A stretch of 35,030 nucleotides of DNA. Origin: Nitrososphaerota archaeon. Its GTDB lineage: Archaea; Thermoproteota; Nitrososphaeria; Nitrososphaerales; Nitrosopumilaceae. How positions within the stretch are numbered: position 1 is the first letter of the stretch; each line of letters opens with the position of its first letter. Shown piece by piece: positions 7,672-15,988 of this stretch. A program made the position numbers and the translations under genes. Below the pieces are notes generated by a model. It was not told where the DNA came from. It saw only the letters and a list, made by a program, of their open reading frames with translations, and did no database searches. The DNA is taken from contig JAGWGB010000005.1 of NCBI GenBank assembly GCA_028867595.1, forward strand, positions 1-35,030. The letters are read 5' to 3'.

Positions 7672-8226
7672 TTGTCAAGCAAGCAGGCTCTTCCTGGAGA
7701 TAAAATTGCAATAATTGAGGAATTTGAGACGGGTCAGAATACATTTGATGACGGGCAGTCTATTAGATCACTAGTTGTAGGCACGCCGGAATTTGACAAA
7801 GCAAATCGGGTGGCCAAGATAAACGAGATGAAAAAGCCGGCAGTACCAAAGCCTGGCAATATTATAGTAGGAAATGTTTCTGCGTTGATGAACAACATGT
7901 TTGCCATAAATGTAATGTACATAGATGGCAGACCGACCCATGCAGGCCTCGAAGTCATCTGTCAGGCAAGAGGGGCAAAAAAGAGAATCATGGTAAGAGT
8001 TGGAGATATTGCTACAGCAAAGGTGATCAGTCTGTTAAACGGTGTCATACATGCCATAATCAGCGAACCAGAACTTGGCGTCCTGTTTACCAAATGCAAC
8101 AGATGTGCAGGCAGCATAGTTTCCATTGGCAGTAATGTAAAATGCGTAGATTGTGGATATATTGAAGAGAGAAAGCTGTCAAGTAAATTTGGAAACAGCG
8201 ATTTTATAAAATTCAATTCCAATTAA
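7672..8226 (+). CDS. csl4: Exosome cap subunit Csl4
   Basis: Csl4 is an S1-domain cap protein of the archaeal RNA exosome, recruiting factors to the Rrp41-Rrp42 ring. The order is an N-terminal domain (LPGDKIAIIEEF), a central S1 RNA-binding domain (about residues 60-125) and a C-terminal zinc ribbon with CNRC and CVDC. I choose TTG at 7672 (184 aa), because TATA-like ATTATAAT at 7641-7648 puts a leaderless start there; TTG at 7663 is the longer alternative. The next gene, pheA, starts 4 nt after its stop, so the two are probably co-transcribed. Confidence 0.92.
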   Translation: MSSKQALPGDKIAIIEEFETGQNTFDDGQSIRSLVVGTPEFDKANRVAKINEMKKPAVPKPGNIIVGNVSALMNNMFAINVMYIDGRPTHAGLEVICQARGAKKRIMVRVGDIATAKVISLLNGVIHAIISEPELGVLFTKCNRCAGSIVSIGSNVKCVDCGYIEERKLSSKFGNSDFIKFNSN

Positions 8227-8230
8227 AAAC

Positions 8231-9046
8231 ATGCTCAAAGTGGCATTTCAGGGAGAGCGCGGGGCCTATAGTGAAGCCGCTGCCATGGTCTTTTTCAAAA
8301 ATTCAATTGAAACTATGCCATTTCCAACGTTTCATGAAGTTTTAGAATCGACGGAAGTAGGTAAGACAGACTATGCAGTGTTACCTGTTGAGAACTCACT
8401 TGAAGGCAGTGTTGGAGAAAGTTATGACTTGCTGCTCAATACCAAGCTGCATGCCACAGGGGAGATCTATCACAGAATAAGACACTGTCTCATTGGGTTT
8501 GACGGCCTTGAAAAAATTGATACAGTATATTCACACCCACAGGCGTTAGGTCAGTGTAGAAAGTTCATCGAGGACCATCACTTCAAAGCAATACCTACCT
8601 ATGACACAGCGGGAAGCGTCAAGATTCTTCTTGAGCTAAAAAAAGACAACATATCATGCATAGCAAGCAGAAGGGCAGCCGAGATATACAACGTACCAAT
8701 CATAAAAGAAGGAATAGAGGACAATTTCAACAACTATACAAGATTTTTGGTTCTTTCAAATCAAAAACAAGATGGGACAGCAAAGGACAAGACATCAATA
8801 ATTTTCTCAATAAAGCACACTCCTGGTGCGCTGTATAGTGTCATTGAAAAGTTTCATGCAAACAGGATCAACCTTACAAAGATAGAATCTCGTCCCACAA
8901 AGACCACGCCATGGGAATACAACTTTTATGTTGACTTTGAGGGAAACCAAAATGACAGGAATGTCCAGGATGCACTTGAAAAGATAAAACCAAACACAAT
9001 TTTCTTGAAGATTCTCGGTTCGTATCCACGTGCAGAGATAGGCTAG
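8231..9046 (+). CDS. pheA: Prephenate dehydratase
   Basis: Converts prephenate to phenylpyruvate in phenylalanine synthesis. The 271-residue stand-alone enzyme has the dehydratase domain (VAFQGERGAYSEAAA at the start, VLPVENSLEGSVGE, YDTAGSVK, and NYTRF near residue 170) followed by a C-terminal ACT domain (about 188-270; TPGALYSVIEKF, the phenylalanine-binding ESRP motif, NFYVDFEG), so feedback inhibition by phenylalanine is expected. It follows csl4 by 4 nt. Its TAG stop lies inside the palindrome CTAG (9043-9046), which is also the stop of the convergent gene. Confidence 0.96.
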   Translation: MLKVAFQGERGAYSEAAAMVFFKNSIETMPFPTFHEVLESTEVGKTDYAVLPVENSLEGSVGESYDLLLNTKLHATGEIYHRIRHCLIGFDGLEKIDTVYSHPQALGQCRKFIEDHHFKAIPTYDTAGSVKILLELKKDNISCIASRRAAEIYNVPIIKEGIEDNFNNYTRFLVLSNQKQDGTAKDKTSIIFSIKHTPGALYSVIEKFHANRINLTKIESRPTKTTPWEYNFYVDFEGNQNDRNVQDALEKIKPNTIFLKILGSYPRAEIG

Positions 9047-9507
9047 AATCCCCTTGGCTTTCTCACTGAAAAGGCTGCGCTAAAACCAATAAGTAAAACT
9101 CCAGACGTGATAACAATTATGTGAGTTGCAAATATTATCGGGTCCTGCACTGCTTCTAGTTTTCCTGTGACATGTAACGTTGAGCTTCCGGTATTTGTCA
9201 CATTGATGAAATGCTTTCCGTCTGCAAGGCTTACCCAGTCAAAGCTTACTTGTTTCTCAAAGTCTTGGTTTACCTGCAATCCATTAGATGGTGTTGTCAG
9301 AACTACATGAAAGGAGCTTCCTGTAACATTGAGAACTTCATGGAAATGTTTCTGTGCATCAAATTGAAAGATATCGTTTTTGCCAATATCTACAGTATCA
9401 TTGACTACATTTACATTAGATATGATTGATTGCACCAGGAAAAAGGCTCCAAGACCTATTACAACTGATCCTACGCCAATTCCTATGGCAGTCTTTTTTG
9501 TTAGCAC
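9043..9507 (-). CDS. Hypothetical two-helix membrane protein with an external domain
   Basis: Family not recognised. The 154-residue protein has an N-terminal transmembrane segment (about 7-27), a polar beta-rich middle of roughly 95 residues with repeated V-rich strands and N-x-T sites, and a second transmembrane segment (about 126-147) ending in a short basic tail, SVRKPRGF. The middle is predicted to lie outside the membrane. Start is GTG at 9507, with TATA-like TTTAATATAG on the minus strand about 20-30 nt upstream. Its stop shares CTAG with the convergent pheA. A surface or respiratory-membrane role is possible but unsupported. Confidence 0.75.
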   Translation of the reverse strand: MLTKKTAIGIGVGSVVIGLGAFFLVQSIISNVNVVNDTVDIGKNDIFQFDAQKHFHEVLNVTGSSFHVVLTTPSNGLQVNQDFEKQVSFDWVSLADGKHFINVTNTGSSTLHVTGKLEAVQDPIIFATHIIVITSGVLLIGFSAAFSVRKPRGF

Positions 9508-9539
9508 CAGATGAGACTAGATTTTACACTATATTAAAA

Positions 9540-10979
9540 CTACATCAGTTCTACATCATGTGGTTGGCTTTCTGCATATCCAGCAGTTGACATTTTTATA
9601 AACTCGGCATTTTGCTGCATTTGCGATATATTGTTTGCACCGCAGTAGCTCAGACCGGAGCGTATGCCACCTGTGAGTTGCTTTACTATATCTACAACAG
9701 TTCCCTTGTATGGAACCATTGCTTCTACACCTTCTGCAACGTAATCGTTAAGATCATCACTCATTGCAGCTGTGCCAGTCTCCTTTGACTTTCTACCAAG
9801 TGCTGCATAAAATGAGGCCATTCCTCGATAGATTTTGTACCTTTTGCCATTTTTCATTACGTAGGAACCTGGACTTTCGTCTGTTCCACCAAGCAAGCTT
9901 CCTACCATTACAGTAGATGCCCCTGCTGCTAGAGCCTTTGTTGCATCTCCTGAATTTCTTACACCGCCGTCAGAAATTATTGGGATACCATACTTTTTGC
10001 CAACCTCTGCACAGTCAACTACGGCAGTAAGCTGTGGCACGCCAGAGCCTGTAATTACTCTTGTAATGCAGATGGAACCAGAACCCACTCCTACTTTAAC
10101 TGCATCAACTCCTGCCTTTATCAGGTCTTCAGCTCCCTGAGCTGTTGCAACATTTCCTGCAATAAGCTCACAGTTGGGAAATGCTTTTTTGATTAATCGT
10201 ACAGTATTGAGTGCATTATCGCTGTGGCCGTGTGCGATATCAACTACAATTACATCTGCCCCTGCATCAAGTAAGGCTTCTGTTCTTTCCATGAAATCTC
10301 CCTTAACTCCCACTGCCGCACCAACAAGCGGTCTTCCCTTCTTGTCTTTTGATGCGTGTGGATAATTTCCTGCATTTATGATATCTTTACTTGTTATCAA
10401 TCCCTTTACGTTTCCGCGCTCATCTAAGAGCGGAAGTTTCTCGATGCAGTTTTTTCGAATCAAATCACGGGCCTCCTGTATGGTCACACCTGCTTTGGCA
10501 GTGATCACATCGCTTGTCATTATCTCGCTTACTTGCTTTTTCTCGTCTGCTAGCTCTAACATCGAGATATCCCTTCTTGTCAGAATTCCCACCAGTTTTC
10601 CCTGCTGGTCGGTAACAAGAAGCCCTGAGACTCCCTTTTCTCGCATGTAATCAATTGCCTCTCTGACTGTCTGGTTTGGGCCTATGGTATACGGATTTTC
10701 AATTATGATGCTTCCTGATCGCTTTACCTTGAGCACCTCGGTTACTTGCTCTGATATTGTAAGAAATCTGTGTATTATTCCAATGCCGCCTTCTCTTGCC
10801 ATTGCTACTGCCATTGCAGATTCTGTGACAGTATCCATGTTGGCACTGATTATTGGTATGTTAAGTGAAATATTGCGCGAGAGTTTTGTCTGCAAGTTAG
10901 TTTGCGATCTAGTAACTATGCTAGAGCGTTTGGGGACAAGGAGTACATCGTCGAAAGTTAATCCTTCCCTTATATCCAA
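9540..10979 (-). CDS. guaB: Inosine-5'-monophosphate dehydrogenase
   Basis: Oxidises IMP to XMP with NAD, the entry to guanine nucleotides; GuaA, the next enzyme, is encoded at 13261-14784. The 479-residue protein has the usual barrel interrupted by two CBS domains (about 90-205). It starts [15 protein letters not shown] and shows the catalytic loop [11 protein letters not shown] with its cysteine, [24 protein letters not shown] and the mobile flap ending in YKGTV. The start is TTG at 10979. TTATAA at 11015-11010, overlapping the folP stop, is a likely TATA box, and a 13-bp palindrome at 10996-11008 lies just downstream of it. Confidence 0.97.
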   Translation of the reverse strand: MDIREGLTFDDVLLVPKRSSIVTRSQTNLQTKLSRNISLNIPIISANMDTVTESAMAVAMAREGGIGIIHRFLTISEQVTEVLKVKRSGSIIIENPYTIGPNQTVREAIDYMREKGVSGLLVTDQQGKLVGILTRRDISMLELADEKKQVSEIMTSDVITAKAGVTIQEARDLIRKNCIEKLPLLDERGNVKGLITSKDIINAGNYPHASKDKKGRPLVGAAVGVKGDFMERTEALLDAGADVIVVDIAHGHSDNALNTVRLIKKAFPNCELIAGNVATAQGAEDLIKAGVDAVKVGVGSGSICITRVITGSGVPQLTAVVDCAEVGKKYGIPIISDGGVRNSGDATKALAAGASTVMVGSLLGGTDESPGSYVMKNGKRYKIYRGMASFYAALGRKSKETGTAAMSDDLNDYVAEGVEAMVPYKGTVVDIVKQLTGGIRSGLSYCGANNISQMQQNAEFIKMSTAGYAESQPHDVELM

Positions 10980-10995
10980 TGAAACCTTCTTGATT

Positions 10996-11008
10996 AGATT
11001 TGAAATCT
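10996..11008. promoter_or_regulatory. Candidate operator palindrome upstream of guaB
   Basis: AGATTT-G-AAATCT is a perfect 6-1-6 inverted repeat between the TATA-like TTATAA (11010-11015) and the TTG start of guaB (10979). That is where a repressor could block RNA polymerase. Short AT-rich palindromes also arise by chance, so the functional reading is weak. Confidence 0.3.
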
Positions 11009-11009
11009 G

Positions 11010-11873
11010 TTATAAGCCTTTCTTGGATTTTTTTAGATCCTGCGCAATTTTTATCGCATCACAAGTTGCCTTGACATTGTGCGTTCTGATAACATCAGCT
11101 CCGTTTAGAACTGCAATGACTTCTGCTGCAAGTGAACCGTACAGTCTCTTGTCAGGATCTTTTTCATCAAGGAGAGATCCTATGAATGATTTTCTTGAGA
11201 CTGAAACAAGAATTGGGTGTCCTAGTTTTATTGATTTCAAGTTTTGAAGTGTGGCAATATCACGTTTGAGCCAGTCGGAATTTATCTTGGTGAAAAATAT
11301 CCCCCTTGCATTTTTTCTGAAAAAACCAATTGCGGGGTCAACTACAATCTTGTTTTTTGATATGCCAGACTTGACTGCAATTGATATGCTATTTTGCAAT
11401 AGGTTTCTTGTCTGCTGTATCATATTTCCAGAAACTGGCTTTTTGCTAAATGCACACAATATTACAGACGGAGAATTATCTTGAAGTATTGATATCATGT
11501 TATCATCATGGTGTAGTCCTGTCACGTCATTTAGGATCTCGACTCCGAGGTCAAAAGCTGCTTTTGCAACGCTTGCCCTGCATGTATCAATCGAGATGGG
11601 CAAATTTGTTGCATTTTGTATTATGTGGATTGCCTGTGTAACCCTTTCAATCTCGATTTTTTCAGGAACAAGTGTCTTAAGATATGGTGCAGTAGACATG
11701 CCTCCGACATCAATTATATCTGCGCCATCTTCTTCCATCTGTTTTACAATCTTGGCGATCTCTTGTTTTTTGTAAACAGATTTTTTGTAAAATGATTCGG
11801 GGCTGGTGTTAATTATTCCCATTATTCTTGCAGGATTGGAACCCCCTACAGATACTGGTCCAAGTCTATTCAT
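11010..11873 (-). CDS. folP: Dihydropteroate synthase-family protein
   Basis: Condenses a pterin pyrophosphate with an aminobenzoate-type acceptor. Signatures are MGIINTSPESFYKKS, DIIDVGGMST, ISIDTCRASVAKAA, LNDVTG, VVDPAIGF, PILVSVSRKSFIG and the terminal RTHNVKAT. I prefer the ATG at 11873 (287 aa) because it leaves a 35-bp divergent promoter region with mptE; an ATG at 11900 would leave only 8 bp. Beside mptE, it probably acts in a tetrahydrofolate- or methanopterin-like coenzyme pathway. Whether the acceptor is p-aminobenzoate or its ribosylated phosphate derivative cannot be told from sequence. Confidence 0.88.
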   Translation of the reverse strand: MNRLGPVSVGGSNPARIMGIINTSPESFYKKSVYKKQEIAKIVKQMEEDGADIIDVGGMSTAPYLKTLVPEKIEIERVTQAIHIIQNATNLPISIDTCRASVAKAAFDLGVEILNDVTGLHHDDNMISILQDNSPSVILCAFSKKPVSGNMIQQTRNLLQNSISIAVKSGISKNKIVVDPAIGFFRKNARGIFFTKINSDWLKRDIATLQNLKSIKLGHPILVSVSRKSFIGSLLDEKDPDKRLYGSLAAEVIAVLNGADVIRTHNVKATCDAIKIAQDLKKSKKGL

Positions 11874-11886
11874 ATCATTTAATGAT
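11874..11886. promoter_or_regulatory. Palindrome in the folP-mptE divergent promoter
   Basis: ATCATT-T-AATGAT is a perfect 6-1-6 inverted repeat containing the TATA-like core TTTAATGA, about 25-32 nt before the mptE start. It sits directly against the preferred folP start at 11873, so one protein bound here could affect both genes. Confidence 0.35.
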
Positions 11887-11908
11887 TGGACTATGTACAT
11901 TTAGACTT

Positions 11909-12646
11909 ATGAGATTAGAGGGATGGGAACAAAAGTATCGGGAAATACTGCGTGAGTTTGGATTTAGCAGAAATAGCGATTTGCGTGCAGCCAAGTTTTT
12001 GAATTCGCTTCTTGGTGATAAAGTTTCTTTGAGTGGGCTTGAGCGCAAGATAAAAGGCAAGACGGTCTTTGTGATAGGAGCTGGTCCCTCGCTCTCTTCA
12101 TGCATTGGACAGATTAGAAAGTTTAATCGCGTAACAAAGATTGCAGCAGACGGAGCAACAAGGGCATTGATAGAAAATGGCATCAGGCCCGACATTGTTG
12201 TGACTGACTTGGATGGAAACTTGGAATATCTCAAAAAAGCTTCAAAGACTGCTACAATGGTGGTACACTCTCACGGAGACAACGTGGGGGTGCTTCCTCT
12301 TGCCTTGTTGTTCAGAAATTGTATCGGTACAACAGAAGGAAGACCGTTTGGCAAAATAAGAAACTTTGGCGGCTTTACAGACGGGGATAGGTGTGTCTTT
12401 CTTGCAAGATATTTTGGAGCAAAGAGAATAATTTTGTTTGGAATGGATTTTGGCACCAAGGTTGGCGCCTACTCAAAGGAGACACGATATAACAAGGCAG
12501 TAAAGCTCCAAAAGCTGAGAAAGGCAAGGAAGCTTTTGGAATGGCTTGCGTCAAAAGGTGGGTGTGAGTTTTACACAACTACGGAATCTATCAAAGGATT
12601 TGAAAAGATCGCATTTAGAGATCTTAAAGAGTTGGTCAGAGAGTAA
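11909..12646 (+). CDS. mptE: 6-hydroxymethyl-7,8-dihydropterin pyrophosphokinase, MptE type
   Basis: Archaeal enzyme, unrelated to bacterial FolK, that pyrophosphorylates 6-hydroxymethyl-dihydropterin. The 245-residue protein belongs to the DUF115 family. Visible motifs are VFVIGAGPSLSS (54-64), AADGATRAL (79-87), PDIVVTDLDGN (94-104), VVHSHGDN (118-125) and FGGFTDGDR (153-161). The ATG at 11909 is chosen because homologous sequence begins there (MRLEGWEQKY) and TATA-like TTTAATGA lies about 28 nt upstream. It diverges from a dihydropteroate synthase gene, the enzyme expected to use its product. Confidence 0.92.
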   Translation: MRLEGWEQKYREILREFGFSRNSDLRAAKFLNSLLGDKVSLSGLERKIKGKTVFVIGAGPSLSSCIGQIRKFNRVTKIAADGATRALIENGIRPDIVVTDLDGNLEYLKKASKTATMVVHSHGDNVGVLPLALLFRNCIGTTEGRPFGKIRNFGGFTDGDRCVFLARYFGAKRIILFGMDFGTKVGAYSKETRYNKAVKLQKLRKARKLLEWLASKGGCEFYTTTESIKGFEKIAFRDLKELVRE

Positions 12647-12689
12647 AGCTTGTTTTAATATTTATTATCCATTTGCCAATAGAACAAAC

Positions 12690-13256
12690 ATGGACTATCA
12701 CTCTGAAGACGAGGTTCGAGACGTTTTAGAATTGCGAGAGTGGGTAACAGAGGAGATAGAAAAACGCCAAAAAGAGATAGAAAAGCTAACTCAAAATCTT
12801 CGGATTCTGGATTCTCTAGTAAAACAGTCAAGCTTTAGCAAGGCATCACACCTGGTATCATCACCTTCAGCCAAAAAAACAGAACAAGTCATGCAGGAGA
12901 CTGCAAGTGTGATTCCAATGAAGACTCCGGATAACCAAGTAATAGCCAATGCTCATGTTACACAAGACGAGCTTGTGATAATACCAACAGAAGAGGTTTC
13001 ACTTGATATCGAAACGCAGCCGTTCAAGTCATTTTTCCTGGGAAGGATAATCGGTACCATGGAAAGCCAGGACAGTACTGATATCAAAAGCGGCAAGATT
13101 CCTCAGGGTACTGCAATAAACTGCATGGTAAACAGGGAAGGAAACAGGATAAGGGAGATTTTGATCAAGAACTATAGGCAAAAAGATAGAGTAAATGAAA
13201 TAATCAATACCGCAACATGGTCGTTCTCGCGAATGATTGAGAACTCGCAAAAGTGA
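12690..13256 (+). CDS. Coiled-coil protein of unknown function upstream of guaA
   Basis: Family not recognised. The 188-residue protein starts at the ATG at 12690, with AT-rich TATA-like sequence at about 12655-12665. Residues 7-45 are acidic/basic heptad-rich (DVLELREWVTEEIEKRQKEI) and probably form a coiled coil. A Ser/Thr-rich, low-complexity linker follows (about 46-110). The C-terminal 75 residues (from about FKSFFLGRIIGTMES) look like a compact alpha/beta domain ending in a helix with a conserved-looking tryptophan (NTATWSFSRMIE). It ends 4 nt before guaA, so the two are probably co-transcribed. A link to GMP synthase rests on position only. Confidence 0.8.
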   Translation: MDYHSEDEVRDVLELREWVTEEIEKRQKEIEKLTQNLRILDSLVKQSSFSKASHLVSSPSAKKTEQVMQETASVIPMKTPDNQVIANAHVTQDELVIIPTEEVSLDIETQPFKSFFLGRIIGTMESQDSTDIKSGKIPQGTAINCMVNREGNRIREILIKNYRQKDRVNEIINTATWSFSRMIENSQK

Positions 13257-13260
13257 GAAG

Positions 13261-14784
13261 ATGGACAAGATAATCGTTCTAGACTTTGGCTCACAGTACA
13301 GTCACCTGATATGTCGAAGAATAAGGGAATTTTCAGTATATGCAGAACTTGTGCCATTTGATATATCACTTGAGGAATTGCAAAAGCTCAACCCCAAGGG
13401 GATTGTGTTCAGTGGCGGACCTGCAAGCGTATACAGCAAGGACTCGCCACAGCCATCGTCTAAAATATTTGAGATGGGCCTGCCAGTTCTTGGAATCTGT
13501 TACGGTCATCAATTAATTGTAAATAATTTTGGAGGTAAAGTAAAGCGTGCAAACAAGGAATATGGTTCTTCTACATTAAAGATTGACAACAGCTCTGACC
13601 TTTTGTCAGGAATGGGAGCATCCACTAGGGCATGGATGAGCCATGGTGATGCTGCAGAGAGCCTTCCAAGTGGATTTGAGGTAATAGGGCATACTGAGAG
13701 CTCCTTTGCTGCGGCAATTGCAAACAGGCAGAAGCTAATCTACGGGATACAGTTCCACCCAGAAGTAGTGCATACAGAAAATGGCGTACAGGTTCTCAAA
13801 AACTTTGTACTGGACATATGCAAGGCAAAGCAGGACTGGACACTTGAGAATTTCATCGAGAGTACAGTATCAGACATATCAAAGATTGACGGAAACGTAC
13901 TGTGCGGCATAAGCGGGGGAGTTGACTCGACAGTAGCTGCAGTCTTGATTCAAAAGTCAATAGGAAAGAGACTGCACTGTGTCTTTGTTGATAACGGCCT
14001 TTTGAGGCTAGATGAGGAAAAAGAAGTAGAGGCAATGTTTGAAAATAATTTTGGGATGAACTTTACTGCAATAAACGCAAAGGAGAGATTTCTTTCAAGA
14101 TTAAGGGGAGTATCAGATCCTGAGAAAAAGCGAAAGATTGTTGGCGAGGAGTTTGTCAAGGTGTTTACCGAGTTTGCAGAAAAGAGTGGGCCGTTCAAGT
14201 GGCTTGCCCAAGGCACGTTGTATCCAGATGTGATTGAGAGCGGAGTGTCAAAGGGGCCTGCTGCCGTAATCAAGACGCACCACAATGTTGGAGGGCTGCC
14301 TTCATGGCTTCACCTGCAGGTGCTAGAGCCTTTGCGGTTTTTGTACAAGGATGAGGTAAGAAAGGTTGGAAAGATTCTAGGTGTTCCTGACAAGCTTCTC
14401 TATCGTCACCCGTTTCCAGGCCCCGGCCTTGCAGTCAGGATAATGGGCGAGGTAACACAGGAGAAACTGCAGATATGCAAGCAAGCCGGAAAAATTGTAG
14501 AAGACGAGCTCTTGGCTGCAGGTTGGTATGACAAGGTATGGCAGGCCTTTGCGGCAGTAGGTGATGATAGGGCAGTAGGTGTTGTGGGCGATGAGCGAAA
14601 GTATGGCCATGTCGTTCTTGTGCGCATTGTTGATTCAATTGATGCCATGACCGCAGATTGGACAAGAATACCGTCTGAAATACTTGAGAAGATAAGCAAC
14701 AGAATAACAAACGAGGTCGAAGACGTGGCATGGGTAAGCTATGTTGTTTCAAGCAAGCCCCCTGCAACTATCGAGCCTCAGTAA
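13261..14784 (+). CDS. guaA: GMP synthase (glutamine-hydrolysing)
   Basis: Aminates XMP to GMP using glutamine and ATP. The 507-residue protein is the fused form. The N-terminal class I amidotransferase has LGICYGHQ with catalytic C80 and FHPEVVHT with the His-Glu pair. The ATP pyrophosphatase domain carries the P-loop GISGGVDSTVAA (about 217-228), and a C-terminal dimerisation domain ends SSKPPATIEPQ. Many archaea split these halves into two genes; here they are one. The start is ATG at 13261, since the frame open to 13237 adds no family-like sequence. It lies 4 nt after the coiled-coil gene. Confidence 0.97.
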   Translation: MDKIIVLDFGSQYSHLICRRIREFSVYAELVPFDISLEELQKLNPKGIVFSGGPASVYSKDSPQPSSKIFEMGLPVLGICYGHQLIVNNFGGKVKRANKEYGSSTLKIDNSSDLLSGMGASTRAWMSHGDAAESLPSGFEVIGHTESSFAAAIANRQKLIYGIQFHPEVVHTENGVQVLKNFVLDICKAKQDWTLENFIESTVSDISKIDGNVLCGISGGVDSTVAAVLIQKSIGKRLHCVFVDNGLLRLDEEKEVEAMFENNFGMNFTAINAKERFLSRLRGVSDPEKKRKIVGEEFVKVFTEFAEKSGPFKWLAQGTLYPDVIESGVSKGPAAVIKTHHNVGGLPSWLHLQVLEPLRFLYKDEVRKVGKILGVPDKLLYRHPFPGPGLAVRIMGEVTQEKLQICKQAGKIVEDELLAAGWYDKVWQAFAAVGDDRAVGVVGDERKYGHVVLVRIVDSIDAMTADWTRIPSEILEKISNRITNEVEDVAWVSYVVSSKPPATIEPQ

Positions 14785-14957
14785 AAAATAGAACACCCCT
14801 CAACTACTCGTGAAAATCTGTCATCTGTCGTAAAGATTATGATCAATGAAAACGAATAGAATCTATTGGTAAGATTTACTCATTCTCAAAAAAACAAATT
14901 GTGTAGCGCATCGTCTCAAATCGCTTACAAAAACAGTTTTGTTCCTGGCACGAATCA
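14785..14957. other. Intergenic stretch with no recognised feature
   Basis: About 170 bp between convergent guaA and the anchored secreted protein. I see no conserved short ORF, no stable hairpin and no clear promoter; the longer plus-strand frame running from 14866 is antisense to the next gene. Confidence 0.5.
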
Positions 14958-15563
14958 TCAATTGATCACCTTCAGTCTCCTCAATATCGGATCCCTTGCA
15001 AACCATATGATGAGCACTATCAGCACACCCACTGTCACGTCTTCAATTATAGGAAAAACAGATCTCTCCCTGTTTGAAATGTTAGCAGGCGGCTGTACTA
15101 CAATGACTGGCCCTGTCGGATTAGGATTTTGGTATGCGGTGGTATTATATGACACGGACAAATCCTTATCCCCGATTTTCTCGAGGCTTATGGTAACAGG
15201 TCCCGGCTTGTCAAATGCAAAATACTTGTAGTCACCTGCCTGGGTAGTGGTTCCTGAGATTCTTGCAAGTTCCTTGCCGCCCTGAGATACCACAAACTGG
15301 TAATCCACCATTGGAACAAGCCCACCTGTCTTACCATTATAAAACTGAAAAATGAAGATAATCTTTTGATCGGTAAGTATCTTGTGCGGTTCCCACGACA
15401 GATCCGCCTCATAGTCATAGCCAGCAGTGTATGCTATCTTTGGAAAGGAGGTAATTTTTGGGTTGGCGCTAGCAGAGTTTTTCTCGACCCCGCCTGAGAA
15501 CTGGCCATGCGCCACCTGCCCCAAAGAAACAGTAAGCAAGACAATGACAAGCAGCCATTTCAT
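14958..15563 (-). CDS. Hypothetical secreted protein with a C-terminal membrane anchor
   Basis: Not recognised. The 201-residue protein has a signal peptide (about 1-20, LLVIVLLTVSLGQVAHG), a beta-rich extracellular domain (about 35-150) resembling an immunoglobulin-like sandwich, a Pro/Asn linker (YQNPNPTGPVIVVQPP) and a transmembrane segment near 170-190 followed by a short basic tail (RDPILRRLKVIN). The topology suggests a surface protein held in the membrane. Start ATG at 15563; AT-rich CATTTAAAGG on the minus strand, about 28-36 nt upstream, may be the TATA box. A possible small gene diverges only 10 bp away. Confidence 0.75.
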   Translation of the reverse strand: MKWLLVIVLLTVSLGQVAHGQFSGGVEKNSASANPKITSFPKIAYTAGYDYEADLSWEPHKILTDQKIIFIFQFYNGKTGGLVPMVDYQFVVSQGGKELARISGTTTQAGDYKYFAFDKPGPVTISLEKIGDKDLSVSYNTTAYQNPNPTGPVIVVQPPANISNRERSVFPIIEDVTVGVLIVLIIWFARDPILRRLKVIN

Positions 15564-15573
15564 ATGTTATTTT

Positions 15574-15759
15574 ATGTGGTCAAACTTTCCTTTAAATGCA
15601 CACACCATTAAGCAGGTACAGTATCCGACCTTGCTCACAATTCTAAATCATCTAGAAAAATCAAACAAAATAATGTATGACAAGAAGGACTCTATTCTCG
15701 GGATATTTGAGGACAATCCAAAGCTAAAGAAACTGCACAGAGAGTCAACTCTAAGATAA
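15574..15759 (+). CDS. Small conserved-looking protein, possibly a winged-helix fragment
   Basis: An ATG at 15574 opens 61 codons. The C-terminal part reads LLTILNHLEKSNKIMYDKKD then SILGIFEDNPKLKKL. This helix, strand-turn-strand and short helix resembles the wing end of small archaeal winged-helix proteins I have seen, but the family is not firmly identified. The N-terminal 15 residues are less convincing, so the true start could be TTG at 15631 (42 aa), or the ORF may be a remnant of a longer gene. It diverges from the secreted-protein gene. Coding status is uncertain. Confidence 0.45.
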   Translation: MWSNFPLNAHTIKQVQYPTLLTILNHLEKSNKIMYDKKDSILGIFEDNPKLKKLHRESTLR

Positions 15760-15826
15760 GATACATCTGCTATGCCATTAATTCCAAAAATCCTTCACTT
15801 ATATGTGCATGAAAGTCTGAGTAGAC

Positions 15827-15928
15827 ATGTTAAAAGAAATCATTGCAAAGATAATGTCTTGCTCTTGTAACAAAAAAGCTTCTGATGACATAAATGCAGT
15901 AAAAGAAGCTGAAGAATCAAAAAAATAA
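15827..15928 (+). CDS. 33-residue peptide with a Cys-x-Cys motif
   Basis: ATG at 15827 opens MLKEIIAKIMSCSCNKKASD and a Glu/Lys-rich tail ending ESKK, then TAA. TATA-like TTATATG at 15800-15806 lies 21-27 nt upstream, fitting a leaderless start, and a T7 run follows the stop (15948-15954), so the ORF has the parts of an independent transcription unit. The CSC pair after an amphipathic helix could bind metal, but no family is recognised and an ORF this short could be chance. Confidence 0.4.
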   Translation: MLKEIIAKIMSCSCNKKASDDINAVKEAEESKK

Positions 15929-15947
15929 AACTTTAGATTCTCCGCCC

Positions 15948-15954
15948 TTTTTTT
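15948..15954 (+). terminator. T-run, possible archaeal terminator
   Basis: Seven consecutive T residues about 20 nt after the stop of the 33-codon ORF. Oligo-T is the usual intrinsic termination signal in archaea. It also precedes the 3' end of the convergent gene at 15989. Confidence 0.35.
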
Positions 15955-15988
15955 CCAGATCTATACAGCAACTTTGTCAAAATCAAAG

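Noticed and set aside
10684-11247. 187-codon plus-strand ORF across guaB and folP
   Set aside because: It is antisense to conserved parts of two well-identified genes, and its composition mirrors their codon bias.
15427-15573. Plus-strand frame continuous with the 61-codon small ORF
   Set aside because: This part is antisense to the signal peptide and N terminus of the secreted protein and lacks protein-like character; only the portion from 15574 was kept.
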